A stretch of DNA of 64,000 nt from Bugulina stolonifera (taxonomy: Eukaryota > Bryozoa > Gymnolaemata > Cheilostomatida > Bugulidae), in the NCBI GenBank assembly GCA_935421135.1, contig OW285197.1, positions 1,925,068 through 1,989,067 on the forward strand, given 5' to 3'. The first letter of the stretch is position 1. Each line of letters starts with the position of its first letter. The position numbers were made by a program, and so were the translations under genes. Below are positions 22,601 to 31,200 of the stretch, piece after piece. The notes below the pieces were generated by a model. That model was given only the letters and a program-made list of their open reading frames with translations. It did not search any database and had not been told where the DNA came from.

Positions 22601-25600
22601 TGTCAGGTACTCTGAGGTATAAAAGCAGAGACCCAAGTTTTACAATTACAGTACAGTGACAGTTCAGTTAGAAGTTCAGTTCAGTGTAGTTTTAGTAAGT
22701 CCAGTAATAAACCATCTTATCAATCCAGTATTCATGACTGATTTTTAAAGAATCTGAAATCACAAGTAGGGAAATTGTGACAGACTACTCCATCTACAAC
22801 AATCTGGTGTTCTATGACGGTTAGATAGTGTTGTGGGTCTCACTATCTGGGGTGTATCACTTATGGAAATGACAGAGTAGAATTATTAAGTCCTGCTTTC
22901 TCAAACTCCCAATTAAATTAATGGTAACATCCAGTCACTCTACATATGTAGTTATGGGCAGTGGGTGTCCAGTTAGATGTTGACTAAACAATGTACAATG
23001 TAATATAGTTTAGCAGGTAGTTGACTGGGAGTCTATCAGCATATCGTGTTGGACCATGACACATACATAGTATGCAATACATGTAGGTATAAAATTTATT
23101 ATTATGTGGTTACATGTGTATGTATAAGCTATACCACCCACTATCTGCTCTACCTGCTACAGAATGCCAAGGGCTACCTCAGCTGGTTAGATGTAAGTAT
23201 AGGACAGAAGGTAGCTGGTACACAGACCCATAGAGGTAGACTCAATATAATGGCACAGAACCCATCTAATGCCATAGTACACCTGGCTCACTCTAGAGGC
23301 ACGGTGAGCTTGTGGAGTCCTAACTGTAAGGAGTCACTAGTTGAGATGTTAGTTCATGGAGCACCTGTTCACAGCCTCTGTATTGACAAGTCTGGCAAGT
23401 GAGTGTCTGTGTGTGGTAATATATACTGTGCCATAGCCTACTACTGCTGTACAGCTTTTCACACAGTTGACAGCTTCTTGATCTGTCTCCCTCCAAATCT
23501 ATGGGTCACCTTGTTTCATTGGTTTCTCTTATCCTCCATGCTATATTATAATATACACTCTGTTGTGTTCTTCAGTTATATGGCCCACTATATTATATAC
23601 ACTCTGTTGTGTGCTTCAGTTATATGGCGCTCTATATTGTATACACTCTGTTGTGTTCTTCAGTTATATGGCCACATCTGCAGCAGACAGAAAGGTGAAA
23701 GTCTGGGATTTGAGGAAATACAAATGTCTGCATGAGTTTAAAGTACCTGCTGGTCCTGCCAGTATGCACTTCTCTAGTCAGGGATTGCTGGCTGCAGGTG
23801 TTGGGAACACAGTCTATGTGTACAAGGTAAGGGAACACAGTCTATGCGTACAAAGTAAGGCAACACAGTCTATGTGTACAACGTAAGGGAACACAGTCTA
23901 TGTGTACAACGTAAGGGAACACAGTCTATGCGTACAAGGTAAGGGAACACAGTCTATGCGTACAAGGTAAGGGAACACAGTCTATGTGTACAAGGTAAGG
24001 GAACACAGTCTATGTGTACAAGGTAAGGGAACACAGTCTATGCGTACAAGGTAAGGGAACACAATCTATGCGTACAAGGTAAGGGAACACAGTCTATGCG
24101 TACAAGGTAAGGGAACACAGTCTATGCGTACAAGGTAAGGGAACACAGTCTATGCGTACAAGGTAAGGGAACACAGTCTATGCGTACAAGGTAAGGGAAC
24201 ACAGTCTATGTGTACAAGGTAAGGGAACACAGTCTATGCGTACAAGGTAAGGGAACACAGTCTATGTGTACAAGGTAAGGGAGCACAGTCTATGTGTACA
24301 AGGTAAGAGATCCACAAAGTGATGACATCTCTAAACTGGTAAGTACATACAGTGGGTGTAGCTGGTAACTACATACAGTGGGTGTAGCTGGTAACTACAT
24401 GCAGTGGGTGTAGCTGGCAACTACATACAGTGTGTGTAGCTGGTAAGGAAGTCTTTGCCTCCACTTTGTCTATATCTCTGGAGATGTTATTCCATCAGTG
24501 TTCACTATATCAATAGAGATGCAAGTTACAAACCTGTGTCTGTATAGCTGCCATAACATGTGTTGAAACTCCCTTCACAGAGCCATGGTATGCTGTACCA
24601 ATGGGAGGATTGAGGGGTCACTGTGTGCCATATTGGGTCCATAACTGGACGATTGAAAGCAAGGTGATACGTTTTTTTTAGACAAAAACGGGGCTTTTTG
24701 ACTTCTGGTGGTTTCCCTCTCATACTCAATACTTTTCCCACCAATGACGTCACTGACGACCATATTATCTACTTACAGGACACGCTCATACGGCCCCCTA
24801 CCTCAGCCTACATGTCTCACGTAGCCCTAGGTCCTGTAAAGCAGGTACAATTCTGTCCCTATGAAGATGTGTTGGGAGTCGGTTCCTCCACGGGATTCGA
24901 GAGTTTACTTATACCAGGTAAGTGTTACACACATGTACTACTATATACCAGGTAAGTGTTACATACGTGTACTACCATATACCAGGTAAGTGTTACATAC
25001 ATGTACTACCATATACCAGGTAAGTGTTACATACATGTATTACCATGTACCAGGTAAGTGTTACATGCATGTATTACCATGTACCAGGTAAGTGTTACAT
25101 GCATGTACTACCATATACCAGGTAAGTGTTACATACATGTACTACTATATACCAGGTAAGTGTTACATACATGTACTACTATATACCAGGTAAGTGTTAC
25201 ATGCATGTACTACCATATACCAGGTAAGTGTTACATACATGTACTACTATATACCAGGTACATGTAAGTGTGTGAATGATTGACTGACACTGTCTGTGTC
25301 TCGTACTTTGTCCAGAGACTATTATGGTGACCATTACCACTTTGTGGAAGACAAGTTGAGGTTCAGCAAAACCGTTTAATCATCTCATCTTGTATTTGTA
25401 GTCGTGATATTATTGTCTGCCATTGCTTCAGCCATTTTAGCTTAGCAGCTGCAGCCCTCCTAGCTGTTCATCTGCCTCACATGTATACGATACAGTTCCT
25501 TCCTGTCTTCACCATAACAACATAGTGTAGCATGTTACTATGTCCTTCCTCTCTCCTACCACCAGGTGCTGGTGAACCAAACTTCGACTCTATGGAGGCC

Positions 25601-27333
25601 AATCCATTCCAGAACAAGAAGCAGAGGCAGACGATGGAGGTGAAACAGCTATTGGATAAGATACCATATCACCTTATAACACTACAGCATGGTGGGTTAT
25701 ATGTGTGTGTTTGTGTGTATTCTGCCCTCGGGCAGTTCCCTCATTCTCCTGCTCTCCAAGAGTCTATTTTTGCCGCCCTCTTCAAGATTTTTTCGTTTTG
25801 CACATATCTGTCATCATTCTCTTTCTCCCTTTGGGTTGTTTCCCTTCCATCTTTCCTTCAATGACATCCTTCACTAATCCCTCATGTCTCAATATATGTC
25901 CCACCCATCTGTTCTTAATTGACCTGATAGTTTCCACTAATTTTTGAGGTTCTCTCTTTCTCTAGGACGTTCTCATTACTGACCTTTTCTGCCCAGTTTA
26001 TCTTCTCCGCCCTCCTCCATATCCACATCTCAAAAGCCTAAATTCTTATCAACTCTGCCTTTCTGCTAGTCCATATCTCTGAACCATACATGAGATTAGC
26101 CTTTTCTCCATGTCTCCTGTGATTAGTCTCCGTGTTTCTCAAACATGTTTTACCCATTGCTATCGTACTGTACCGTACTGCATTAGATATGTACGTGTAT
26201 AGATACCATATCTTCCTCTATACAGAGTCTATCAAATCAGTGAGACCATCTGATGCTGTGGTGGAAGAGAAAAATAAGATTCCTAAGAAATGGCTGAAGA
26301 TGAACTACAAGCCGAGTAAATCTAGTATGGAGTCTAAACGTAGATGGGTAAGTAGTAGTAGTAGTACTTGTCGTAGTGTCGGTACTAGTAGTAGTAGTAC
26401 CTGTCGTAGTGTCAGTACTAGTAGTAGTAGTACCTGTCGTAGTGTCAGTACTAGTAGTAGTAGTACCTGTCGTAGTGTCAGTACTAGTAGTAGTAGTACC
26501 TGTCGTAGTGTCAGTACTAGTAGTAGTAGTACCGGTCGTAGCAGTAGATCAGTACTAGTAGTAGTATCACTACTAGTAGTAGTAGTATTAGTACTAGTAG
26601 TAGTAGTATCAGTACTAGTAGTAGTACCTGTCGTAGTGTCAGTACTAGTAGTAGTAGTTGTGGTAGTAGTATCAGTACTAGTATTAGTGTCAGTACTAGT
26701 AGTGGTAGTGGTAGTAGTAGTATCAGTACTAGTAGTAGTAGTATCAGTACTACTACTAGTAGTTATATATAGAACAGTCTGCCCAGTACTTTATACCTAC
26801 ATGTAGTGCGTCTCTAAGATGGCCCACTAGAAAGTCACCAATGGGGAGTTATCATTCCACTATTGTCATTTGTGAGCCAAATAGACTTTATAATAACAAT
26901 AACGCTCTCAAGTTTCAAACCAAATAACTCATCGTAAAATATTGGGATTAATAATATTTTTTGATCTACAAACATAAGATGGGAAACACGTAGTGGTAGC
27001 ATATTATTGTAGCCCCCTCCCCCCCCCCTAATATCACCTGATTGACTGTGTGATCTTTGGTTACTGCGCTAGAGGTTATATTGTATTACATGCATATATT
27101 GTACTCCGTGTATCAACTTCAAGTGCAGTCTAGGTTACATGGATATTTCATAACTTGTCAGGTGTCAGTTAATGTAGTGTATGTGTACCCACCCTCACTG
27201 GTTATTATTAATATTTCAGGAACTCAAGGCTAAACTGGCCAAAGAGAAGGCAGAGAGAAGTAAGAACTACAAGGAGACACAAAAGAACCCAGGGCTCTAC
27301 AATCCTCTGGCTAGATTCAAGTTTGGGGGCTGA
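13658..27333 (+). CDS. WDR46: WDR46 (BING4/Utp7) WD40 protein, 11 exons
   Basis: Exons: 13658-13750, 13961-14134, 15594-15905, 16228-16394, 16859-17009, 23163-23398, 23664-23826, 24779-24917, 25566-25691, 26226-26347, 27220-27333. All phases agree and give 598 residues (the human protein is about 610). Recognisable blocks are a Lys/Arg-rich N-terminus, [16 protein letters not shown]40 blades such as [19 protein letters not shown] and [18 protein letters not shown], and the BING4 C-terminal region from [11 protein letters not shown] to [15 protein letters not shown]. The family acts in the nucleolar small-subunit processome for 18S rRNA maturation. ATG 13658 heads the basic nuclear-type N-terminus. 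Intron 5 (6.15 kb) carries a complete LTR retrotransposon. Introns 2, 7, 8 and 10 carry tandem repeats. Repeats touch the exon 7 acceptor and the exon 7 and 8 donors. Confidence 0.95.
14150..15228 (+). repeat. 26-bp minisatellite in WDR46 intron 2, about 41 copies
   Basis: The unit is GTGACTGTACCATGACTATT plus CACTCA, nearly identical throughout. Sporadic variants (ATAACT, AGGGAC) recur in the same order around 14450-14520 and 14996-15055, which suggests block duplication. There are no spacers, so it is not CRISPR. Confidence 0.95.
17159..17684 (+). repeat. 5' LTR of the Gmr1-like element
   Basis: 526 bp, from TGTCACAAATTCAG to GGGAAATTGTGACA. TATAAAAG at 17520-17527 is a core promoter candidate and AATAAA at 17608-17613 a polyadenylation signal. 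The sequence just after it, TTGGTGCCATGACCAGG (from 17686), is the primer-binding site position; the primer tRNA was not assigned. Confidence 0.95.
17959..22182 (+). CDS. gag-pol: Gag-Pol polyprotein with integrase upstream of reverse transcriptase
   Basis: The ORF is 1,407 codons. Gag has a Glu/Arg-rich coiled coil (about residues 20-85), a capsid-like region and two C-x2-C-x4-H-x4-C knuckles from about residue 297. The protease motif RDTGCTAIV has its Asp near 384. Next come an HHCC zinc finger, the integrase core (D635, D695, E730) and a GPY-like module ([10 protein letters not shown]). Reverse transcriptase with YVDD at 1146-1149 and RNase H ([14 protein letters not shown]) come last. Normal Ty3/gypsy order puts integrase last. 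This PR-INT-RT-RH order defines the Gmr1-like group. Two oddities: integrase D-E spacing is 34, not 35, and the terminal ADFLSR motif of RNase H is read in another frame just past 22160, so the ORF end is shifted. Activity is therefore uncertain despite its young LTRs. Confidence 0.93.
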   Translation: MDIEKLVALAKQMGYDGESLQQFVREQQTAEREERQREREAKLALAERESRLALAEKEAEERQHRAEAEERRMTHELDMKKLELEHKSGESRANVSGMSTMGKSPKLPVFVDGKDELDSYLQRFERFAKNNSWNVSVWATYLCTLLTGRALEVYSRLSDEDAVDYKSLKLALLERYDLTEEGYRRIFRRERPEGVESSKQFLVRLENFYSKWVTAAGAESLERVAQLLVREQFFQTCPKDLAVHLKEQNAKSLDELAEMADRFLAAHGRRLSDSSKQTVERKSFEPSSGQQFSGVQCHNCGSYGHKASDCKVPRRKCLKCEKFGHIAKFCPNVRQDSLKVKKPVGAYGKDAEQVAVYRREDLDDENLPLVDGFVGDTKVKVLRDTGCTAIVVHESLVKPEQFLGTHATFTMMNGTKQEVQRVKIVVDTPYISGQVKAYSMKDCIYDLIVGNVDGSHFAAVDGVKEIGGVTTRAQAQESKRTPSSLKVKEITDLNVDREDVVKMQQGDQSLQSIWKKVETGVKGDKEWFEVKRQILYRFFANENGEHCKQLVVPAELRKRVMEQAHCSILGGHLGVAKTKRRILACFYWPGLHDDVSRFCQSCDICQKTISKGSVQKAPLQKMPLMDVPFKRVAVDLIGPIAPPSEQGHRFILTLVDYATRYPEAVPLKDISTETVAEALVDFFSRLGVPEEILSDMGTQFVSQCMKEVGRLSIKQLVTTPYHPMCNGLVEKFNGTLKQMLKRLCSEQPKQWHRYINALLFAYREVPQESSGFSPFELLYGRTVRGPMHILRKLWTTEENDAEVINTYQYVFELREKLEDTLQLARDNLEKSQKRYKFYYDRKAKRKPLNSGDEVLVLLPTDSNKLLMQWKGPFKIVEVVGLNDYAVMINGRRRIYHSNLLKKYFTEGESKPSGVLDKVGCAVIDSVEEDIMDDDIPEIGCFVPKESFEDVRFGADLNVDQLSALKAVVKEHASVFTDRPGSTDLIQHKINLTSSTPIRSHPYVVPFSIRESLSKNIEEMLQMGVIRRSTSSYASPVVVVKKPDGSDRVCIDYRKLNKITLFDPEPMTSISELFHRLSGAKYFTKIDLSKGYWQIPVAPEDVEKTAFVTPDGSYEFLKMPFGMMNSGATLVRAMRKLIGGMVGVENYVDDILVYTSTWEEHLKVLSELLGRMAKARLTARPSKCFLGSTHVEFVGHVLGSGSMSPMDSNVEKVKNAPRPKTKKEVRSFLGLTGFYREYIPEYAAIAVPLTDLTRKGQPNKVEWSVAAENAYRVLKEKIVSKPILKLPDQTKPFVLRTDASDCGIGAVLLQETEGKLFPVSYASKKLNGAELHYSTIEKECLALVWAIKKYQPYLYGTRFVLETDHEPLTYLKQARFINNRVMRWAMFLQEHSFRIESIKGSDILVLTS
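22183..22256 (+). other. 3' untranslated stretch with polypurine tract
   Basis: Between the ORF end and the 3' LTR, AAGAAGGGGG (22244-22253) immediately precedes the LTR and fits a polypurine tract used to prime plus-strand synthesis. Confidence 0.7.
22257..22782 (+). repeat. 3' LTR of the Gmr1-like element
   Basis: Same 526-bp length and, by eye, the same sequence as the 5' LTR. It ends GTGACA at 22782 and is followed by the GACTA target duplication. Confidence 0.95.
23551..23672 (+). repeat. Triplicated splice acceptor before WDR46 exon 7
   Basis: A 44-bp unit containing CTGTTGTGTTCTTCAGTTAT is present three times, with AG dinucleotides at 23575, 23619 and 23663. Each is followed by TTATATGGC. 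Only the last gives the correct reading frame into exon 7 (starting 23664). The two upstream copies would shift the frame. Confidence 0.85.
23803..24304 (+). repeat. 28-bp minisatellite built from the exon 7 donor, about 18 copies
   Basis: The unit GGGAACACAGTCTATGYGTA plus CAAGGTAA spans the last 24 bases of exon 7 and its GTAAGG donor. The first copy is the real exon end (to 23826). About 17 further copies follow in the intron, nearly all keeping AAG|GTAAGG. Confidence 0.93.
24338..24446 (+). repeat. 26-bp tandem repeat, about four copies
   Basis: The unit GTAACTACATACAGTGGGTG plus TAGCTG in WDR46 intron 7, right after the donor-derived array. Confidence 0.8.
24911..25262 (+). repeat. 34-bp minisatellite built from the exon 8 donor, about 10 copies
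   Basis: The unit starts ATACCAGGTAAGTGTTACAT. Its first copy is the true end of exon 8 (CCAG at 24914-24917 followed by GTAAGTG). Each later copy preserves CCAG|GTAAGTG, a perfect donor-like site. Confidence 0.93.
25745..26110 (-). mobile_element. LINE reverse-transcriptase C-terminal fragment
   Basis: The minus strand encodes [18 protein letters not shown], then [19 protein letters not shown]. After a frame break come [20 protein letters not shown] and [12 protein letters not shown]. This order is typical of the 3' end of non-LTR retrotransposon ORF2 (the GHxLRxxGLxxxVIEGKxEGKRPxGR block). Frameshifts mark it as dead. It lies in WDR46 intron 9, antisense to the gene. Confidence 0.85.
26350..26768 (+). 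repeat. TAG-rich microsatellite after WDR46 exon 10
   Basis: Tandem AGTAGTAGTACCTGTCGTAG-type units (five or more copies of about 33 bp) grade into AGTACTAGTAGTAGT repeats. It begins immediately at the exon 10 donor (TGG|GTAAGTAG). The Ser/Val-rich ORFs here are repeat artefacts. Confidence 0.9.
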
Positions 27334-28270
27334 GTATGCTATACCCTACTATGTTACTCTAATATTTAGCGTTAGTTACTCAGGCTACGAAATGTAATGA
27401 TTAATAGAATGGGTAGCCTCGGTTCCAAATCCGACGTCTACCCTGTTCTGTTGGGTAGGAAAGGTACACCTGATGTATATATTTGACGGAATATGATATG
27501 ATTAACTATGGATAAAGTACAATGTATATATGCTAGGCTATGCTGTATGTGCTAGCATGTCGAATAGCATTGTATGAATGGCCAACAGTTGTGTACATAT
27601 ATTTAAGTTATATCATCTTCACACTCTATGGTTGTTTCAAAGTTATCTTTTGGGCTCAACATAATTGTGTGATTTATTCACCGCAGCTGGGAGTCCCATT
27701 TTGTAAAATACATGGTTCTGTAGAATAGGGAGACGTATAGGTCATTTATTTTTGGAGGTTTGCGATAACGTATTTTATGTTCAGATCAAACGCTTCTGGA
27801 AATGATAAATAAAGTAGCTGTACATCCCTCGTCGATCTGTTTTGTTTGTATTGAAGTTATTCTCTGACTAATATCCATCTTACAAGTAGTTGTGATAAAT
27901 GAAACTAACAGATTACTCTGCTTCCACCTACTACCATATTTGGCTGTTATGGACTGGCTAAGAGTTGCCATATTGACACCTTTTATTGATGATTGGTCTG
28001 TCTTGGTGCGGTGAACTATTGTGTTTATAATGAAACTAGTAAGCATGAATTATTTTATAGATTGTGTACATGGGATGTTTTTAACAGCTGGTGTGATTGT
28101 TATAGTCAATTAATGTGATTTTACAAGTACATATGTTTTTCTGAAGGTGTTTGTTTATAGTTGTGTCTTGATTGTTATACATAACTACTTCATTGAGTCA
28201 CTCATCAGTTGACTCACTGTCACCACTGATTGATACCAGACTCACACTATCATGTACAGTCTAATAGATT
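27334..28270 (+). other. WDR46 3' UTR and short intergenic stretch
   Basis: The only clear signal is AATAAA at 27807-27812, about 475 bases past the WDR46 stop, the likely polyadenylation signal. The next gene starts at 28271 on the same strand. No separate promoter motif was recognised. Confidence 0.6.
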
Positions 28271-31200
28271 ATGAACTCTAGTAACATATCTAGCCACATA
28301 TCAGCAGAGTTGTTGGTAGCTGTAGTTTACCTCCTAGCAAGAGTGCAAGACACATCAGGTATGTTAATCAGTATATATAATGCCCATACTTGTGTGTTGA
28401 CATGTTCTGGTATGTATAATTAACTCTCGTTTCTGGCCATTTCTGGTCTAGCAATTCTGGTGTACACTTTGATTAACTCCCTACATGACGTTGTCTAATT
28501 GTATTGGACCCATATACCCACATTATCTTAGCTCTGTGGTTTAGTTAGGTAAAACTTTCGGCGTTGTGACACCCCTTGTGGGCAAATATGAAGAAACATG
28601 ACAGCATTTACCTTGACCTATATACCTGTTTCTATGACCTATATCCCTGTTTCTATGACCTATATACCTGTTTCTATGACCTATATACCTGTTTCTATGA
28701 CATATATACCTGTTTCTATGACATATATAATACCTGTTTCTATGACCTATATACATGTACGTGCATTCATATATATATTGAAGGCCAACTATTTACCATA
28801 TATCCAGAGGGTGTGAGGTGTTACAACACTGACACTGTGTATTCTGTATCCTGTATGGTGGACAGTAGTCTACAATCTGCAAGCTCTCAGTCTAAGGTAT
28901 GATCCTCAGGGTGACTGGAGTGTATGTAGTTGTAATGTATACTTGCTTGTGAAACCTTTACTATACACTACTACTACTACTACTAAGAGGTACAATTTAT
29001 CTGTTTATGTAGGTGGTCACCATAGTGCTGTGTATCATGTACAGTTACTCCAATATTATGTACTGCTCATCAACAAGTTGCTGCAGCTTTTAGTTTGTCT
29101 ATACTAGGCTACTAGTTGTGTGTCGTAGATCCTACAATTCATATCTCAGTCAGCATGTGTATTAGCACCACTGTACTATTACTATAGCATGTGTATTAGC
29201 ATCACTGTACTATTACTATAGCATGTGTATTAGCATCACTGTACTATTACTATAGCATGTGTATTAGCACCACTGTACTATTACTATAGCATGTGTATTA
29301 GCATCACTGTACTATTACTATAGCATGTGTATTAGCACCACTGTACTATTACTATAGCATGTGTATTAGCATCACTGTACTATTACTATAGCATGTGTAT
29401 TAGCATCACTGTACTATTACTATAGCATGTGTATTAGCACCACTGTACTATTACTATAGCATGTGTATTAGCATCACTGTACTATTACTATAGCATGTGT
29501 ATTAGCATCACTGTACTATTACTATAGCATGTGTATTAGCACCACTGTACTATTACTATAGCATGTGTATTAGCATCACTGTACTATTACTATAGCATGT
29601 GTATTAGCATCACTGTACTATTACTATAGCATGTGTATTAGCATCACTGTACTATTACTATAGCATGTGTATTAGCACCACTGTACTATTACTATAGCAT
29701 GTGTATTAGCATCACTGTACTATTACTATAGCATGTGTATTAGCATCACTGTACTATTACTATAGCATGTGTATTAGCATCACTGTACTATTACTATAGC
29801 ATGTGTATTAGCACCACTGTACTATTACTATAGCATGTGTATTAGCATCACTGCACCATTACTATAGCATGTGTACCCCATAGTCATGTTCTTGTAGTTT
29901 TATATTAACTGATTAGTTGTAGGTAATACTGGTTGGATTGGCGGTGAGAAGGAACACAAGCGGTGATGATGTAGTAGATACGCTACCAACACCATCTGTA
30001 TACTGTGTCAAGTCATACAACACATCAACCAGTCTAGATGTCTATGAACAGAAGACGACAGAAGACTTAGAGGTTGTTACCGACTCAAGTGATAGACAGC
30101 CGGTCTGTCAGCACTATCTAGGTGAGTCACAGTGCTCTCTATACTCTCTACTCTAGATGTAGTAATGTATGTAGATCTACATGTGTTCAGTGTGTGAGAC
30201 TTTTCACCACAACGGTCTCTATACTGATGCTGAATGAGAAAGATTCGCAGATGATATCCTACTACTTGGAATAGAGTGAACATTCCTACTCTCCTCCCAG
30301 ATGAGACTGGGAGAGCATTTGGAGAGGATAAACACACACATAGTTGTGTCTTTAACAGTGAATCAAATGATGGTCTAGTGATTGAACATGGCGGAAGATT
30401 CAGTAACTACAGCACCACAGACAAATGGAGTTGACCTTCAACTGCATTATATTCACTTAGCCTACTACTTTATAATTAGTATTTTCTGATGATATATATG
30501 TATAATATAGGGACATAGGAATGACGAGTGTTTGTTTATCATTATCTGTTTGTCTTGTAGATGGAGTACGATCAGGGGCTCTCAGTATGGTGACGTTCTC
30601 ATTGAGGCATACAGGTAAAGAGCGCCCCCTATCTTGTTTCTATCAGTTACAAGGGGGAGATAATCACTACTATTATGGACACGGTAAACTGTGGACTTTA
30701 CACGATGAACACGGTGAGTGAGATACTCGTATACTACTCTATACTCTTAGTGAGCGTGGAACTCACTGTGCACCTGTATGTATAGTCTTAGTCCTGGTGC
30801 AGCCTCTCATTGCTATCAGCACATCAGCTGACTCCTGCTATCAATCTCATTCATGACCAGAATAGTGGGTAGAGCTCCACTGCTCTGATCACTATGACAC
30901 AGTGTAGGTCAATTCTGTTCACTATAATACTCACTGTCGGTGATTTAAATAGTTGGGTCAATTAGTATGCATAACAAATGCAACTTCTGTTGCTGAAGTT
31001 TTAATGGAGACTTTTTGTTAGCTGGTCTAATTTCCGCTATTAGTTAAATGACTGTTTTACGTTTTCAGTTTGCAGTCATATTGATGTTAATCCTACGAGC
31101 GAAACTGGTGGAAAGGCGTTTGTTGACATCCAGGTATGTGACTTTATGCTAGTCTTCTCTCAACTCACTGATTGATTGACTGACTCACCAACCGACTGAA

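Larger units (their letters stand above)
17159..22782 (+). mobile_element. Complete Gmr1-like LTR retrotransposon in WDR46 intron 5
   Basis: The element is 5,624 bp with two 526-bp LTRs beginning TGTCAC and ending GTGACA. It is flanked by the 5-bp target duplication GACTA (17154-17158, 22783-22787). One long ORF carries gag, protease, integrase, reverse transcriptase and RNase H in that order. The LTRs look identical by eye, which indicates recent insertion. It lies in the same orientation as WDR46 and so adds a same-sense promoter and polyadenylation signals to the intron. Confidence 0.95.

Noticed and set aside
26132..26806. 224-codon Ser/Val-rich ORF
   Set aside because: It is exon 10 of WDR46 read through its donor into a TAG-type microsatellite.
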